Source: an uncultured Ancrocorticia sp. (GTDB taxonomy: Bacteria; Actinomycetota; Actinomycetes; Actinomycetales; Actinomycetaceae). From it: DNA of 8,028 bases. The stretch lies in contig CAJPTB010000072.1 in the NCBI GenBank assembly GCA_905373325.1, positions 1 through 8,028 on the forward strand, written 5' to 3'. Below, piece by piece: positions 1 to 5,611 of this stretch. Numbering within the stretch: position 1 is the first letter of the stretch; each line of letters starts with the position of its first letter. The position numbers were made by a program, and so were the translations under genes. Under the pieces are notes generated by a model. It was not told where the DNA came from, did no database searches, and saw nothing but the letters and a program-made list of their open reading frames with translations.

Positions 1-137
1 GGCCTGCTCGTAAGACCGGCGCAAACCGACACCAATGAAGGCGACTGCCGGGGCCGCGAAGGGTTGCGGGCATCGCAGCCGTCTCCTCCGACGTTTTCTG
101 CACCGGTGTCGGTTTGCGCCGGTCTTACGAGCAGGCC
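1..137. repeat. Perfect 33-bp inverted repeat with 71-bp spacer
   Basis: Positions 1-33 are the exact reverse complement of positions 105-137, with a 71-bp unique spacer between them. The left arm begins at the first base of the window, so the repeat may extend further left. The base pair just inside the arms (34 and 104) does not match, so the inner boundary is real. No transposase or recombinase gene lies in the window, and target-site duplications cannot be assessed because the left flank is missing. It could be the ends of a short MITE-like element, an inverted duplication of an intergenic module, or an extended RNA stem at the end of an unseen upstream gene. Confidence 0.8.
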
Positions 138-169
138 CTTTCGTCATCGGCGACGGAAGGGCCTGCTTT
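131..169 (+). terminator. Strong hairpin, possible intrinsic terminator of an upstream off-window gene
   Basis: Positions 131-145 pair with 152-166. The stem has 15 pairs, 14 Watson-Crick plus one G-T, around a six-base loop (ATCGGC). Only a three-base T run (167-169) follows on the plus strand, so the terminator is imperfect. Plus-strand frames entering from the left stop at 11-13 (TAA) and 36-38 (TGA), so a gene ending just inside the window is possible. The outer part of the 5' arm (131-137) is also the end of the 33-bp inverted repeat, so alternative pairings compete. Confidence 0.4.
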
Positions 170-424
170 GCCTCGCAGGCTTTCCCTGCCGCTTAGCCGT
201 TCGCAAGCCGCCGGGGCGTTCTTTCTGGCGGCTCGGACGTTCGCCCGCTTCCGGGGAACCGGCTTAGCGCCGTCGGCGTGTGCTGCGTCGGCCCCTCGCC
301 TTGTAGCCCGATTTGTCGCGCTGCGGCAAGCGGGGCGCGGGGATTCACGCTGAGTTTCACGGACGCCGTCGTTGTCGCGCTGCCGAAAGCGAGGCGCGAC
401 GCTCCGTCAAAGCGGCCAGTCGCC
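167..424. other. Gene-free stretch with imperfect direct repeats
   Basis: No reading frame here looks like protein, and the frames that stay open are arginine- and proline-rich GC artefacts. Two imperfect 30-bp direct repeats lie at 313-342 and 372-401, with about 25 of 30 positions identical and both beginning TTGTCGCGCTGC. The second copy contains a short dyad (374-380 with 394-400). A shorter direct repeat (411-422 and 432-443, 11 of 12 identical) spans the end of ung. I see no tRNA and no recognisable riboswitch. The dyad could help stop ung transcription on the minus strand, but no T run follows it. Confidence 0.5.
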
Positions 425-1093
425 CTATCGAAGCGACCAGTCGACAGGATGCCCGCCGAGGTCGGTGAGGAGGGAGTTGGCTCGGGAGAAGGGACGCGAC
501 CCGAAAAAGCCTCGAGTCGCCGAAAGCGGCGAAGGATGCGGGGACTCGATCGTCGGCACGTCGCCCAGCAGAGGCTTGAGCTCCTGGGCCGGCCTGCCCC
601 ACAGGATTGCGACCAGGGGGCCGCCGCGCCCCGCGAGTCTGCGGATGGCGTGGGCCGTCACCTCTTCCCATCCCTTTCCCCTGTGCGATGCGGGTTTGCC
701 GGGCTGGACGGTCAGGACCCTGTTGAGAAGCATCACTCCCTGCTCGCACCAGGGGGTGAGGTCGCCGTCGTCGGCGGGGGAGATGCCCAGATCGTCGTAA
801 AGCTCCCTGTAAATGTTGACGAGGGAACGGGGGATCGGGCGAACGGAAGGGTCGACGGAAAAGCTCAGTCCCACGGGGTGCCCGGGCGTCGGGTAGGGGT
901 CTTGCCCGACGATCAGCACCCGCACGGCGTCGAACGGGTATGAAAAAGCGCGCAGCACTCGATCGCCCGCGGGGAGGTAGCCGCGGCCTGCGGCGTTCTC
1001 GGACCGGAGGAAATCGCCCATTGCGTGAATGCGCTGTTCGACGGGTTCCAATTCGCGCGCCCATCCGGGGTCGATGATGTCTGCCAGGGTCAT
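425..1093 (-). CDS. ung: Uracil-DNA glycosylase (family 1, UNG)
   Basis: This enzyme removes uracil from DNA by cutting the N-glycosidic bond, the first step of base-excision repair after cytosine deamination or dUMP misincorporation. The 222-residue product is full length for the family. The water-activating loop GQDPY is at residues 63-67, with catalytic Asp65, and continues as [13 protein letters not shown], the form usual in actinobacteria. LLNRVLTV (123-130) supplies the uracil-binding Asn124. The DNA-intercalation loop HPSPLS starts at 186 with the second catalytic residue, His186, and leads into [13 protein letters not shown]. The ATG at 1093 fits the family's N-terminal length. It is monocistronic as far as can be seen, and divergent from the DUF3263 gene. 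A TAGGCT hexamer six bases before the ATG suggests a leaderless transcript. Identification is secure from motifs. Confidence 0.97.
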   Translation of the reverse strand: MTLADIIDPGWARELEPVEQRIHAMGDFLRSENAAGRGYLPAGDRVLRAFSYPFDAVRVLIVGQDPYPTPGHPVGLSFSVDPSVRPIPRSLVNIYRELYDDLGISPADDGDLTPWCEQGVMLLNRVLTVQPGKPASHRGKGWEEVTAHAIRRLAGRGGPLVAILWGRPAQELKPLLGDVPTIESPHPSPLSATRGFFGSRPFSRANSLLTDLGGHPVDWSLR

Positions 1094-1099
1094 GGCACA

Positions 1100-1105
1100 A
1101 GCCTA
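1100..1105 (-). promoter_or_regulatory. Candidate -10 element for leaderless ung transcript
   Basis: Read on the minus strand, TAGGCT (a TANNNT match) ends six bases before the ung ATG. That places the expected transcription start on or next to the A of the start codon. Leaderless mRNAs with this spacing are common in actinobacteria. No clear -35 is visible upstream. A weak purine run (AAGAAGG) lies about 13 bases before the ATG, too far for an ordinary ribosome binding site, which favours the leaderless reading. Confidence 0.35.
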
Positions 1106-1159
1106 GCCTTCTTGTGTGTGAGATTGGCTGACCGAGAGACCCTCGCGGACCGGGCGGGG

Positions 1160-1165
1160 TAGGAT
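1160..1165 (+). promoter_or_regulatory. Candidate -10 element for the DUF3263-LytR_C unit
   Basis: TAGGAT matches the actinobacterial TANNNT -10 pattern and lies in the divergent gap between ung and the DUF3263 gene, about 75 bases before the TTG start. No -35 resembling TTGACA sits 16-18 bases upstream, so the call rests on the hexamer and its location alone. Confidence 0.25.
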
Positions 1166-1239
1166 GCCTGAGGAAGCAGGATCGCTTTCGGCCGGAGGCA
1201 CACTCGCGATGGAGGCGCGAAACCGAGAAAGGCGGAACA

Positions 1240-1491
1240 TTGGAGGAGGGCACAAGGCTGTCCGACGTCGAAAACGCCGTTCTGGACTTGGAGGAAACGT
1301 GGTGGACCCGCGGGAGAACCAAGTCTGAGGCCATAGCGACTCTGGGAATGACCACCACCCGATACTACCTCGTGCTTAATCGCGTTCTTGCCAATCCGCA
1401 GGCACGAATGGAGCGCCCTGAGCTTGTGGGTCGGTTGCTGCGTTTGCGGGACCGGCGCGCTGGCGAGCGAAGTAGTGACGGCGATTGTTAG
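1240..1491 (+). CDS. DUF3263 family protein (small helical, HTH-like)
   Basis: The 83-residue product matches the actinobacterial DUF3263 family: a helix with paired tryptophans (LDLEETWW, residues 15-22), then a helix-turn-helix-like stretch (SEAIATLGMTTTRYYLVLNR, 29-48) and a basic C-terminus (RLLRLRDRRAG). A DNA-binding or regulatory role is plausible, but to my knowledge the family is uncharacterised. Translation most likely begins at TTG 1240: no in-frame ATG or GTG lies between the upstream stop and the conserved core, and an AAAGG ribosome site (1228-1232) sits seven bases before it. The stop is three bases from the ATG of the LytR_C gene, so the two are almost certainly one transcript. 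The same order occurs in mycobacteria (Rv0430-Rv0431, from memory). Confidence 0.88.
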   Translation: MEEGTRLSDVENAVLDLEETWWTRGRTKSEAIATLGMTTTRYYLVLNRVLANPQARMERPELVGRLLRLRDRRAGERSSDGDC

Positions 1492-1494
1492 GCT

Positions 1495-2163
1495 ATGAAC
1501 GTGGCAGATAACGAATACCCCGCAGACGAGTTCGATCGGCTGGCAGACGCCCGGACGATTCGAGGAACTCACAGGCGCAAGGAGTCGAACCTCAAATGGT
1601 GGCTGGCGCTTGTCGCCGTTGTGATCCTTGCTCCGACCGCGGGATGGGCGATCTCGAACTACATCGGTTCCTCCGAGGAAAAGCCTGCGCCTACCGCCTC
1701 CGCGAAGGAGGCCCCTTCGGGCGCCCCGAGCGGCGCCTCTCCGACGGCGGGCTCAGGCGGCGATCCCAGTTCCTCCGGCGGGGACAAGCCGTCGGAGTCC
1801 GGCAAGCCAAGCGGGAACCCGTCGACGGACGCCTCTGCCACTCCGTCGGGGCAGGAGAGCAGCACGTCGGCCGACGCCGGCGCCGGCCGTCCCGTTCTCG
1901 TGCTCAACGGATCGAAGAAGCCCGGATTGGCCGCCACCGGGAAGCAGAAACTGGAAAAGGCCGGCTACACGAAGGTCTCGGCGAACAACTACAGCGGAGG
2001 AAGCCCCGCAGTTTCAACCGTTTTCTACGCGAAAGCCTCGGATGCGCAAGCGGCCAAGCAGGTCGCCGCGGCCCTCGGCATCCGTCCCGGCAACGTCGTC
2101 CTTGCGCCAAAGGCCACGGGCGGCGACCAGATCGTCGTCGTTCTTCGCGCCGACGTGAGGTGA
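1495..2163 (+). CDS. Single-pass membrane protein with C-terminal LytR_C domain (VirR-like architecture)
   Basis: The 222-residue protein has a charged cytoplasmic N-terminus (1-33), one membrane helix (about 35-57, beginning WWLALVAVVILAP), a long Ser/Pro/Gly/Ala/Thr linker (about 58-130), and a LytR_C domain (131-222) opening with RPVLVLNGSKKPGLA and closing with DQIVVVLRADVR. It lacks the LCP catalytic domain that usually precedes LytR_C in wall-polymer ligases, so it is a stand-alone extracytoplasmic LytR_C protein. Rv0431/VirR of Mycobacterium tuberculosis has this architecture and affects envelope integrity and vesicle release; equivalence of function here is inference. The ATG lies three bases after the DUF3263 stop. 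No strong ribosome site is visible, so translation may be coupled. GTG at 1501 is an alternative start two codons later. A strong terminator follows the stop. Confidence 0.9.
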   Translation: MNVADNEYPADEFDRLADARTIRGTHRRKESNLKWWLALVAVVILAPTAGWAISNYIGSSEEKPAPTASAKEAPSGAPSGASPTAGSGGDPSSSGGDKPSESGKPSGNPSTDASATPSGQESSTSADAGAGRPVLVLNGSKKPGLAATGKQKLEKAGYTKVSANNYSGGSPAVSTVFYAKASDAQAAKQVAAALGIRPGNVVLAPKATGGDQIVVVLRADVR

Positions 2164-2190
2164 GACGCGAAGCAAAGCCTAAATCTCCCT

Positions 2191-2238
2191 CTTGAAGCCC
2201 GTTCCTTTCTTTGCAAAGGGAGCGGGCTTCAAGCTTTT
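2191..2238 (+). terminator. Intrinsic terminator after the LytR_C gene
   Basis: CTTGAAGCCCG (2191-2201) pairs perfectly with CGGGCTTCAAG (2223-2233). Partial inner pairing of CCTTT with AAAGG extends the stem. The stem is followed by CTTTT. It begins 28 bases after the LytR_C stop and separates this unit from the LRR gene. The T run is only on the plus-strand side, so it works in one direction. Confidence 0.85.
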
Positions 2239-2256
2239 GTGGGAGTTTGCAAACCC

Positions 2257-2285
2257 TTGTGGACAAGTGTGTGATTGCCTATAAA
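2257..2285 (+). promoter_or_regulatory. Sigma-A-like promoter for the LRR protein gene
   Basis: The -35 hexamer TTGTGG (2257-2262) and the -10 hexamer TATAAA (2280-2285) are separated by exactly 17 bases. It lies just downstream of the terminator of the preceding unit, as expected for an independent promoter. The transcription start would fall near 2292, giving a leader of about 165 nt. A GC-rich hairpin (GGGCGC 2290-2295 with GCGCCC 2298-2303) begins at about that start point. Confidence 0.6.
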
Positions 2286-2339
2286 GCGAGGGCGCGTGCG
2301 CCCCTGCCGGCGCGGTGTATGCAACAGAAAACGACATGG

Positions 2340-2367
2340 GTACCTAAACTCATATATTTTTAGGTAC
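2340..2367. promoter_or_regulatory. Perfect 9-bp dyad in the LRR gene leader (candidate operator or RNA hairpin)
   Basis: GTACCTAAA (2340-2348) and TTTAGGTAC (2359-2367) are exact reverse complements around a 10-base AT-rich centre (CTCATATATT). It lies downstream of the best promoter and about 90 bases before the start codon. It could be the binding site of a dimeric repressor, a leader hairpin, or an operator over a second promoter whose -10 would lie in the AT-rich centre. It does not match a DtxR/IdeR box or any riboswitch I recognise. Confidence 0.5.
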
Positions 2368-2446
2368 ATCCTGTGTAAAGTTGGTGGCACCTGGAAAAGG
2401 CAGCAATGTCTCAACGCTCACTTTCGCGCATTTGCGCTATTTCCAT

Positions 2447-2452
2447 AGGAGA
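2447..2452 (+). promoter_or_regulatory. Ribosome binding site that decides the LRR protein start
   Basis: AGGAGA lies four bases before ATG 2457, supporting that start over the in-frame ATG at 2406. The 2406 ATG has its own weaker AAAAGG (2395-2400) five bases upstream and would add 17 residues in front of the signal peptide. The 2457 start gives an ordinary Sec signal peptide immediately, so it is preferred. Confidence 0.7.
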
Positions 2453-2456
2453 AAGC

Positions 2457-5366
2457 ATGAATATTTCTACTAGGAGGCTGTCGCTCGCCGCCACGGTCGC
2501 CGTCGTGGCTCTGGCCGTGCTCATGGTCGTTTCACCGGCTGCAGCCGCGGAACCGGCTGCGGCCGCGAAACCGGTCGGAATCACGGAACCGGCTGCGGCA
2601 GGCAAACCGGCCGCGGACGCAAAACCGGCCGTTTCCAATAATGCGCCGCAGGCCGCTTTGGCGCGCAAACATGCCGTTTCGGCCAATAAAGGGGCCGCAT
2701 CGGCCAAGAGGCAACTTTTGCCCGCAGACACACCAAGCCCGCGAACCGGGGATTTCGAGATAGACAGCAAGGGCAAGCTAGTGCGGTATAAAGGCTCTGC
2801 CAAGGACGTCGTCATTCCCGACTCGGTCAAGGTCATCGGCAAGGAGGCGTTTTACAGAAGCGGCGTCGTCAAGGTCAAAGTACCCGCGACGGTGACCGAA
2901 ATCGAAGAACAAGGCTTTGCCTACTGCCGTGAGTTGGCTGCCGTCGAATTCGAGGACGCCCAGACCAAGCCCAGCAAGCTGGCCAAAGTCGGCGAGTCTG
3001 CTTTCAGCAGGACGGGAGCTCTCAAAGAAATCGTCCTTCCGCGTTCGGTGACGCACCTTGGGCAAGAGGTATTTTACGACAGCGGAATCGAGAAGGCCGC
3101 CCTGCCTGTCGGGTTGACGGAGATCCCCGAAATGACATTCATGAAGGCAGGTCGCTTGAAGGACGTCACCGTTTCGGACAACGTGACGAAGATCGACTAC
3201 CGGGCGTTTGCCATAACCCATAGCCTCAGGTCTCTGAAAGTGGTCGGGGCAGATGGGCGAGTCTCGACGGGATTTCCCTCGAAGCTCAAAGTTCTGGGCA
3301 GATGGGCTTTCTGGCGTTCGGGGATCAGGCAAGCCGTGCTTCCCTCTGGACTGGAAGCAATCGAAGAATCCGCATTCACCCGTTCGGCGTTGGAGAAGTT
3401 GACCCTTCAGGAGGGTTTGAAGTCGATCGGCCCAGGAGCATTCTCCTTCTCCAATCTAACCGAACTGACGATTCCCGATTCGGTCGTCCACGCTGACGGC
3501 GCGGTGGGCGGCACAAGGGAAATCGCCAAACTCCACATCGGCAAGGGCGTGGGTCCCGATCAACTTGACGGCTCATTCTCCCGAAACAATTCCCTCAGAA
3601 CGATCTCCGTCAGCGAGGGCAATCCAAACTATGCAGTCGTCGGAAAGGCGCTGTTCAACAAGCAGCGGACCAAGCTCGTCGTCGTCCCCAGGGACCTCTC
3701 CGGAAGCAGCGGTCCAAAGACCTACAACGTTCCGGCAAGTGTGACGACGATCGCCAGATACGCCTTCAGCAATTCGGCCTATGAAGAGGTCAACCTGCCG
3801 TCGGGCCTCCGAAGCGTCGAAGACGGAACTTTCTATTTTTCAGCGCTTAAGAGGATTGTTTTGCCGAGAGGCCTTGAGACGATCGGGGAGAGCGCTTTCG
3901 CGTGGGCAGCCAACCTGACCGAGGTCGATCTTGGCGGCGCCACGACGATCGGCAGCTATGCCTTCCAGAAGACGCCCGCGCTCAGGACAGTCAACATGCG
4001 GACCGACCTCAACAGGCTCAAGGAAATCGGTTTTGATGCCTTCTACGAATCCGGTTTGGTCGAGGCGACGCTTCCCGACTCGGTCACGGCAATCCGCTCT
4101 AACGCCTTCTCCGGCAATGAGGGGCTTCTCAAGGTTCGCCTGGGGTCGGGACTCTCCGTGCTGGAGGGGAACGTCTTCTACGGGACGCCGCAACTGCGCG
4201 AAGTGACGGTGGCCCAAGGCAATCAGACCTTCAGCGCCGAGGGCAACATGCTCTACGTCAAACGGAGCGACGGCGTGCATCTCATACGGTCCGCCCCGGG
4301 TGACCACACCCCCGAGCGCCGCGTCAAGGACGGCGTGACGGCGATCGACGAGAGAGCCTTCGCCGACAATGCGAAGCTGCAAAAGCTCCGCCTTCCCGAC
4401 GGGCTCAAGAGCATCGGGAATCGCGCATTCGAGAATGCGACGGCTCTCAACGAAGTGCGTTTCCCCGACAGCCTCGAGGTTGTGGACGGATTCTTCAACA
4501 CGCCGTCGCTGCACAAGGCCGATTTCGGCACCCAGATCACTTCGATTGACCGCGCTTTCGAAGGCAGGTACCCCGAGCGGATCGTCGTGCGCGGAGCCAA
4601 GAACGGAAAGTTCGTGTACTCCTACGACGAAAGCGACGATAACTTGACGAACGGCGCGCCCCGGCCAAAGCCCGTCTCTGCCTACTTCGGCGAGGGGATG
4701 ACGGAGGTCAGCTACTCTGCGGGCCTGTTCCCGAAGGTTCTCGTTCTGCCGGGCACGCTGAAGGAGTTCAACATCGACAGCGAGTCCGTCGATGGGCAAT
4801 GGAAGGCTTCGGCGGTCTTCTACGTGGCGGCCGAGCCGGGCTCATCCGCCTGGAAGCTCGCGTCCGAGAAGATGTCCGCCTTCGGCATGGATCCTGCCAA
4901 GCAGCTTAAGAGGTACACGCCGATGAGCGTGACTGCCCGGCCCGCCGCCTCTTCCCAGGGGAAGTCGGCTGTCACGGCAGATGTGCGCGGAGGCGTGGCA
5001 GAGGGCGCGCACCAGGTGCGGGTCGTCGCGGTCGGCTCCGACGGGACGACGACGCCGCTGTCCGACTGGGTCGAGGCAAAGGCCGCTGGCCAGGGCCACC
5101 GGGCGACCGTCGAGTACAACGCCCCCGCGGCGGGCGGGAAGGTCAGGGTCGAGGTCCGCGACCACACCGAGCTGACCCTCATGGCCGACGTCTCCGACGG
5201 CGCGACGCCGAGCCCGGAGCCTTCGGCTTCTCAGGCGCCCTCGGCGTCGCCGACTGCGACGCCCACAGCCGGGCATGCCGCCACGCCCTCGCCGACGGCT
5301 TCGACAGGTTCGGCCGCGCCTTCCTCTCCGGCTGAGCCGGAAGCCTCCCGAACCGGTCGCGGCTAA
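2457..5366 (+). CDS. Secreted BspA-type leucine-rich-repeat protein
   Basis: The product is 969 residues. It starts with a Sec signal peptide (basic TRR, a hydrophobic core, and a probable cleavage after the AAAA near residue 31). An Ala/Pro/Lys-rich repeat segment follows (about 32-60). About 20 BspA/LRR_5-type repeats span roughly 98-705, with consensus LP.(G/S)(L/V)..I(G/E)..AF....L, such as LKSIGPGAFSFSNLTELTIP. Two repeats carry the BspA insertion in the form GN..(Y/F)...GK.L(F/Y) (near 388 and 588). Residues 784-820 resemble a usual LRR_5 C-cap (YVAAEPGSSAW). An Ig/Fn3-like beta segment (about 822-914) and a Pro/Ser/Thr/Ala tail (about 915-969) follow. There is no LPXTG motif and no C-terminal membrane helix, so covalent sortase anchoring is not encoded here. 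Relatives bind host proteins or other bacteria; adhesion here is inference. It is monocistronic, with its own promoter and terminator. Confidence 0.92.
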   Translation: MNISTRRLSLAATVAVVALAVLMVVSPAAAAEPAAAAKPVGITEPAAAGKPAADAKPAVSNNAPQAALARKHAVSANKGAASAKRQLLPADTPSPRTGDFEIDSKGKLVRYKGSAKDVVIPDSVKVIGKEAFYRSGVVKVKVPATVTEIEEQGFAYCRELAAVEFEDAQTKPSKLAKVGESAFSRTGALKEIVLPRSVTHLGQEVFYDSGIEKAALPVGLTEIPEMTFMKAGRLKDVTVSDNVTKIDYRAFAITHSLRSLKVVGADGRVSTGFPSKLKVLGRWAFWRSGIRQAVLPSGLEAIEESAFTRSALEKLTLQEGLKSIGPGAFSFSNLTELTIPDSVVHADGAVGGTREIAKLHIGKGVGPDQLDGSFSRNNSLRTISVSEGNPNYAVVGKALFNKQRTKLVVVPRDLSGSSGPKTYNVPASVTTIARYAFSNSAYEEVNLPSGLRSVEDGTFYFSALKRIVLPRGLETIGESAFAWAANLTEVDLGGATTIGSYAFQKTPALRTVNMRTDLNRLKEIGFDAFYESGLVEATLPDSVTAIRSNAFSGNEGLLKVRLGSGLSVLEGNVFYGTPQLREVTVAQGNQTFSAEGNMLYVKRSDGVHLIRSAPGDHTPERRVKDGVTAIDERAFADNAKLQKLRLPDGLKSIGNRAFENATALNEVRFPDSLEVVDGFFNTPSLHKADFGTQITSIDRAFEGRYPERIVVRGAKNGKFVYSYDESDDNLTNGAPRPKPVSAYFGEGMTEVSYSAGLFPKVLVLPGTLKEFNIDSESVDGQWKASAVFYVAAEPGSSAWKLASEKMSAFGMDPAKQLKRYTPMSVTARPAASSQGKSAVTADVRGGVAEGAHQVRVVAVGSDGTTTPLSDWVEAKAAGQGHRATVEYNAPAAGGKVRVEVRDHTELTLMADVSDGATPSPEPSASQAPSASPTATPTAGHAATPSPTASTGSAAPSSPAEPEASRTGRG
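2548..2610 (+). repeat. In-frame 36-bp-period repeat coding Ala/Pro/Lys segment
   Basis: Two 27-base units (2548-2574 and 2584-2610) start 36 bases apart and are nearly identical, differing at four positions in the AGGC/CCGCG part. They encode EPAAAAKP and EPAAAGKP just after the predicted signal-peptide cleavage site, and a third partial unit (ADAKPA) follows. Such Ala/Pro/Lys repeats often act as flexible wall-spanning or wall-binding linkers in exported proteins; that role is inference. Confidence 0.7.
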
Positions 5367-5386
5367 ACCGGCCCAGCCGCGCAAGG

Positions 5387-5433
5387 AAGGGTCCCGGGAC
5401 GGACGATTTCGACGTCGTTCCGGGGCCCTTTCT
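5387..5433 (+). terminator. Intrinsic terminator after the LRR protein gene
   Basis: Positions 5387-5397 pair with 5420-5430 (11 pairs, one G-T). The stem extends inward through 5398-5405 with 5413-5419, with a one-base bulge, giving a stem of about 19 pairs around a seven-base loop. It is followed by a short T-rich run. It starts 20 bases after the TAA at 5364-5366, which supports that stop as the true end of the gene rather than a frameshift artefact. Confidence 0.75.
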
Positions 5434-5476
5434 GTGCCTGAGGCGCGTGTTCGCCGCCGTCGATGCACTTTCCGAC

Positions 5477-5507
5477 CGGTTCGTAGACTTTGTATCCTTT
5501 CGAACCG
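5477..5507. promoter_or_regulatory. 7-bp dyad upstream of the DUF1023 gene
   Basis: CGGTTCG (5477-5483) and CGAACCG (5501-5507) are exact reverse complements around a 17-base, T-rich centre. It lies about 105 bases before the DUF1023 start and 45 bases after the preceding terminator, so it could be an operator for the hydrolase-lipoprotein unit. I found no confident -35/-10 pair in this gap. The short arms and long spacer make a chance match possible. Confidence 0.25.
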
Positions 5508-5611
5508 CTTCCCAATAAAGCAAGGGTGGCTCATTTTCTAGAAGAATCGAGTTGCACCTGGCATGCACGGCATCAATTTGATAGGCTCGTTGGGAAACAA
5601 AGGAGGATGCG

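Noticed and set aside
278..943. Plus-strand 221-codon frame over the non-coding left region and antisense to ung
   Set aside because: Composition is arginine-rich without domains. The part over ung is a shadow of the true gene.
357..1358. 333-codon minus-strand frame overlapping ung and DUF3263
   Set aside because: Arg/Pro-rich shadow frame across two genes with secure identification in other frames.
3840..4799. 319-codon minus-strand frame inside the LRR gene
   Set aside because: The LRR repeats on the plus strand explain the codon periodicity. The antisense product is repetitive only because the LRR DNA is.
5275..5541. Frame continuing past the LRR stop (EPVAAKPAQPRKE), suggesting a frameshifted C-terminus
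   Set aside because: It soon becomes arginine-rich nonsense, contains no LPXTG or membrane helix, and runs through a strong terminator hairpin at 5387-5430.
5552..5583. TTGCAC (5552-5557) with TTGATA (5578-5583) as a promoter for the DUF1023 unit
   Set aside because: The spacer is 20 bases, too long for a normal sigma-A promoter, and the -10 is weak.
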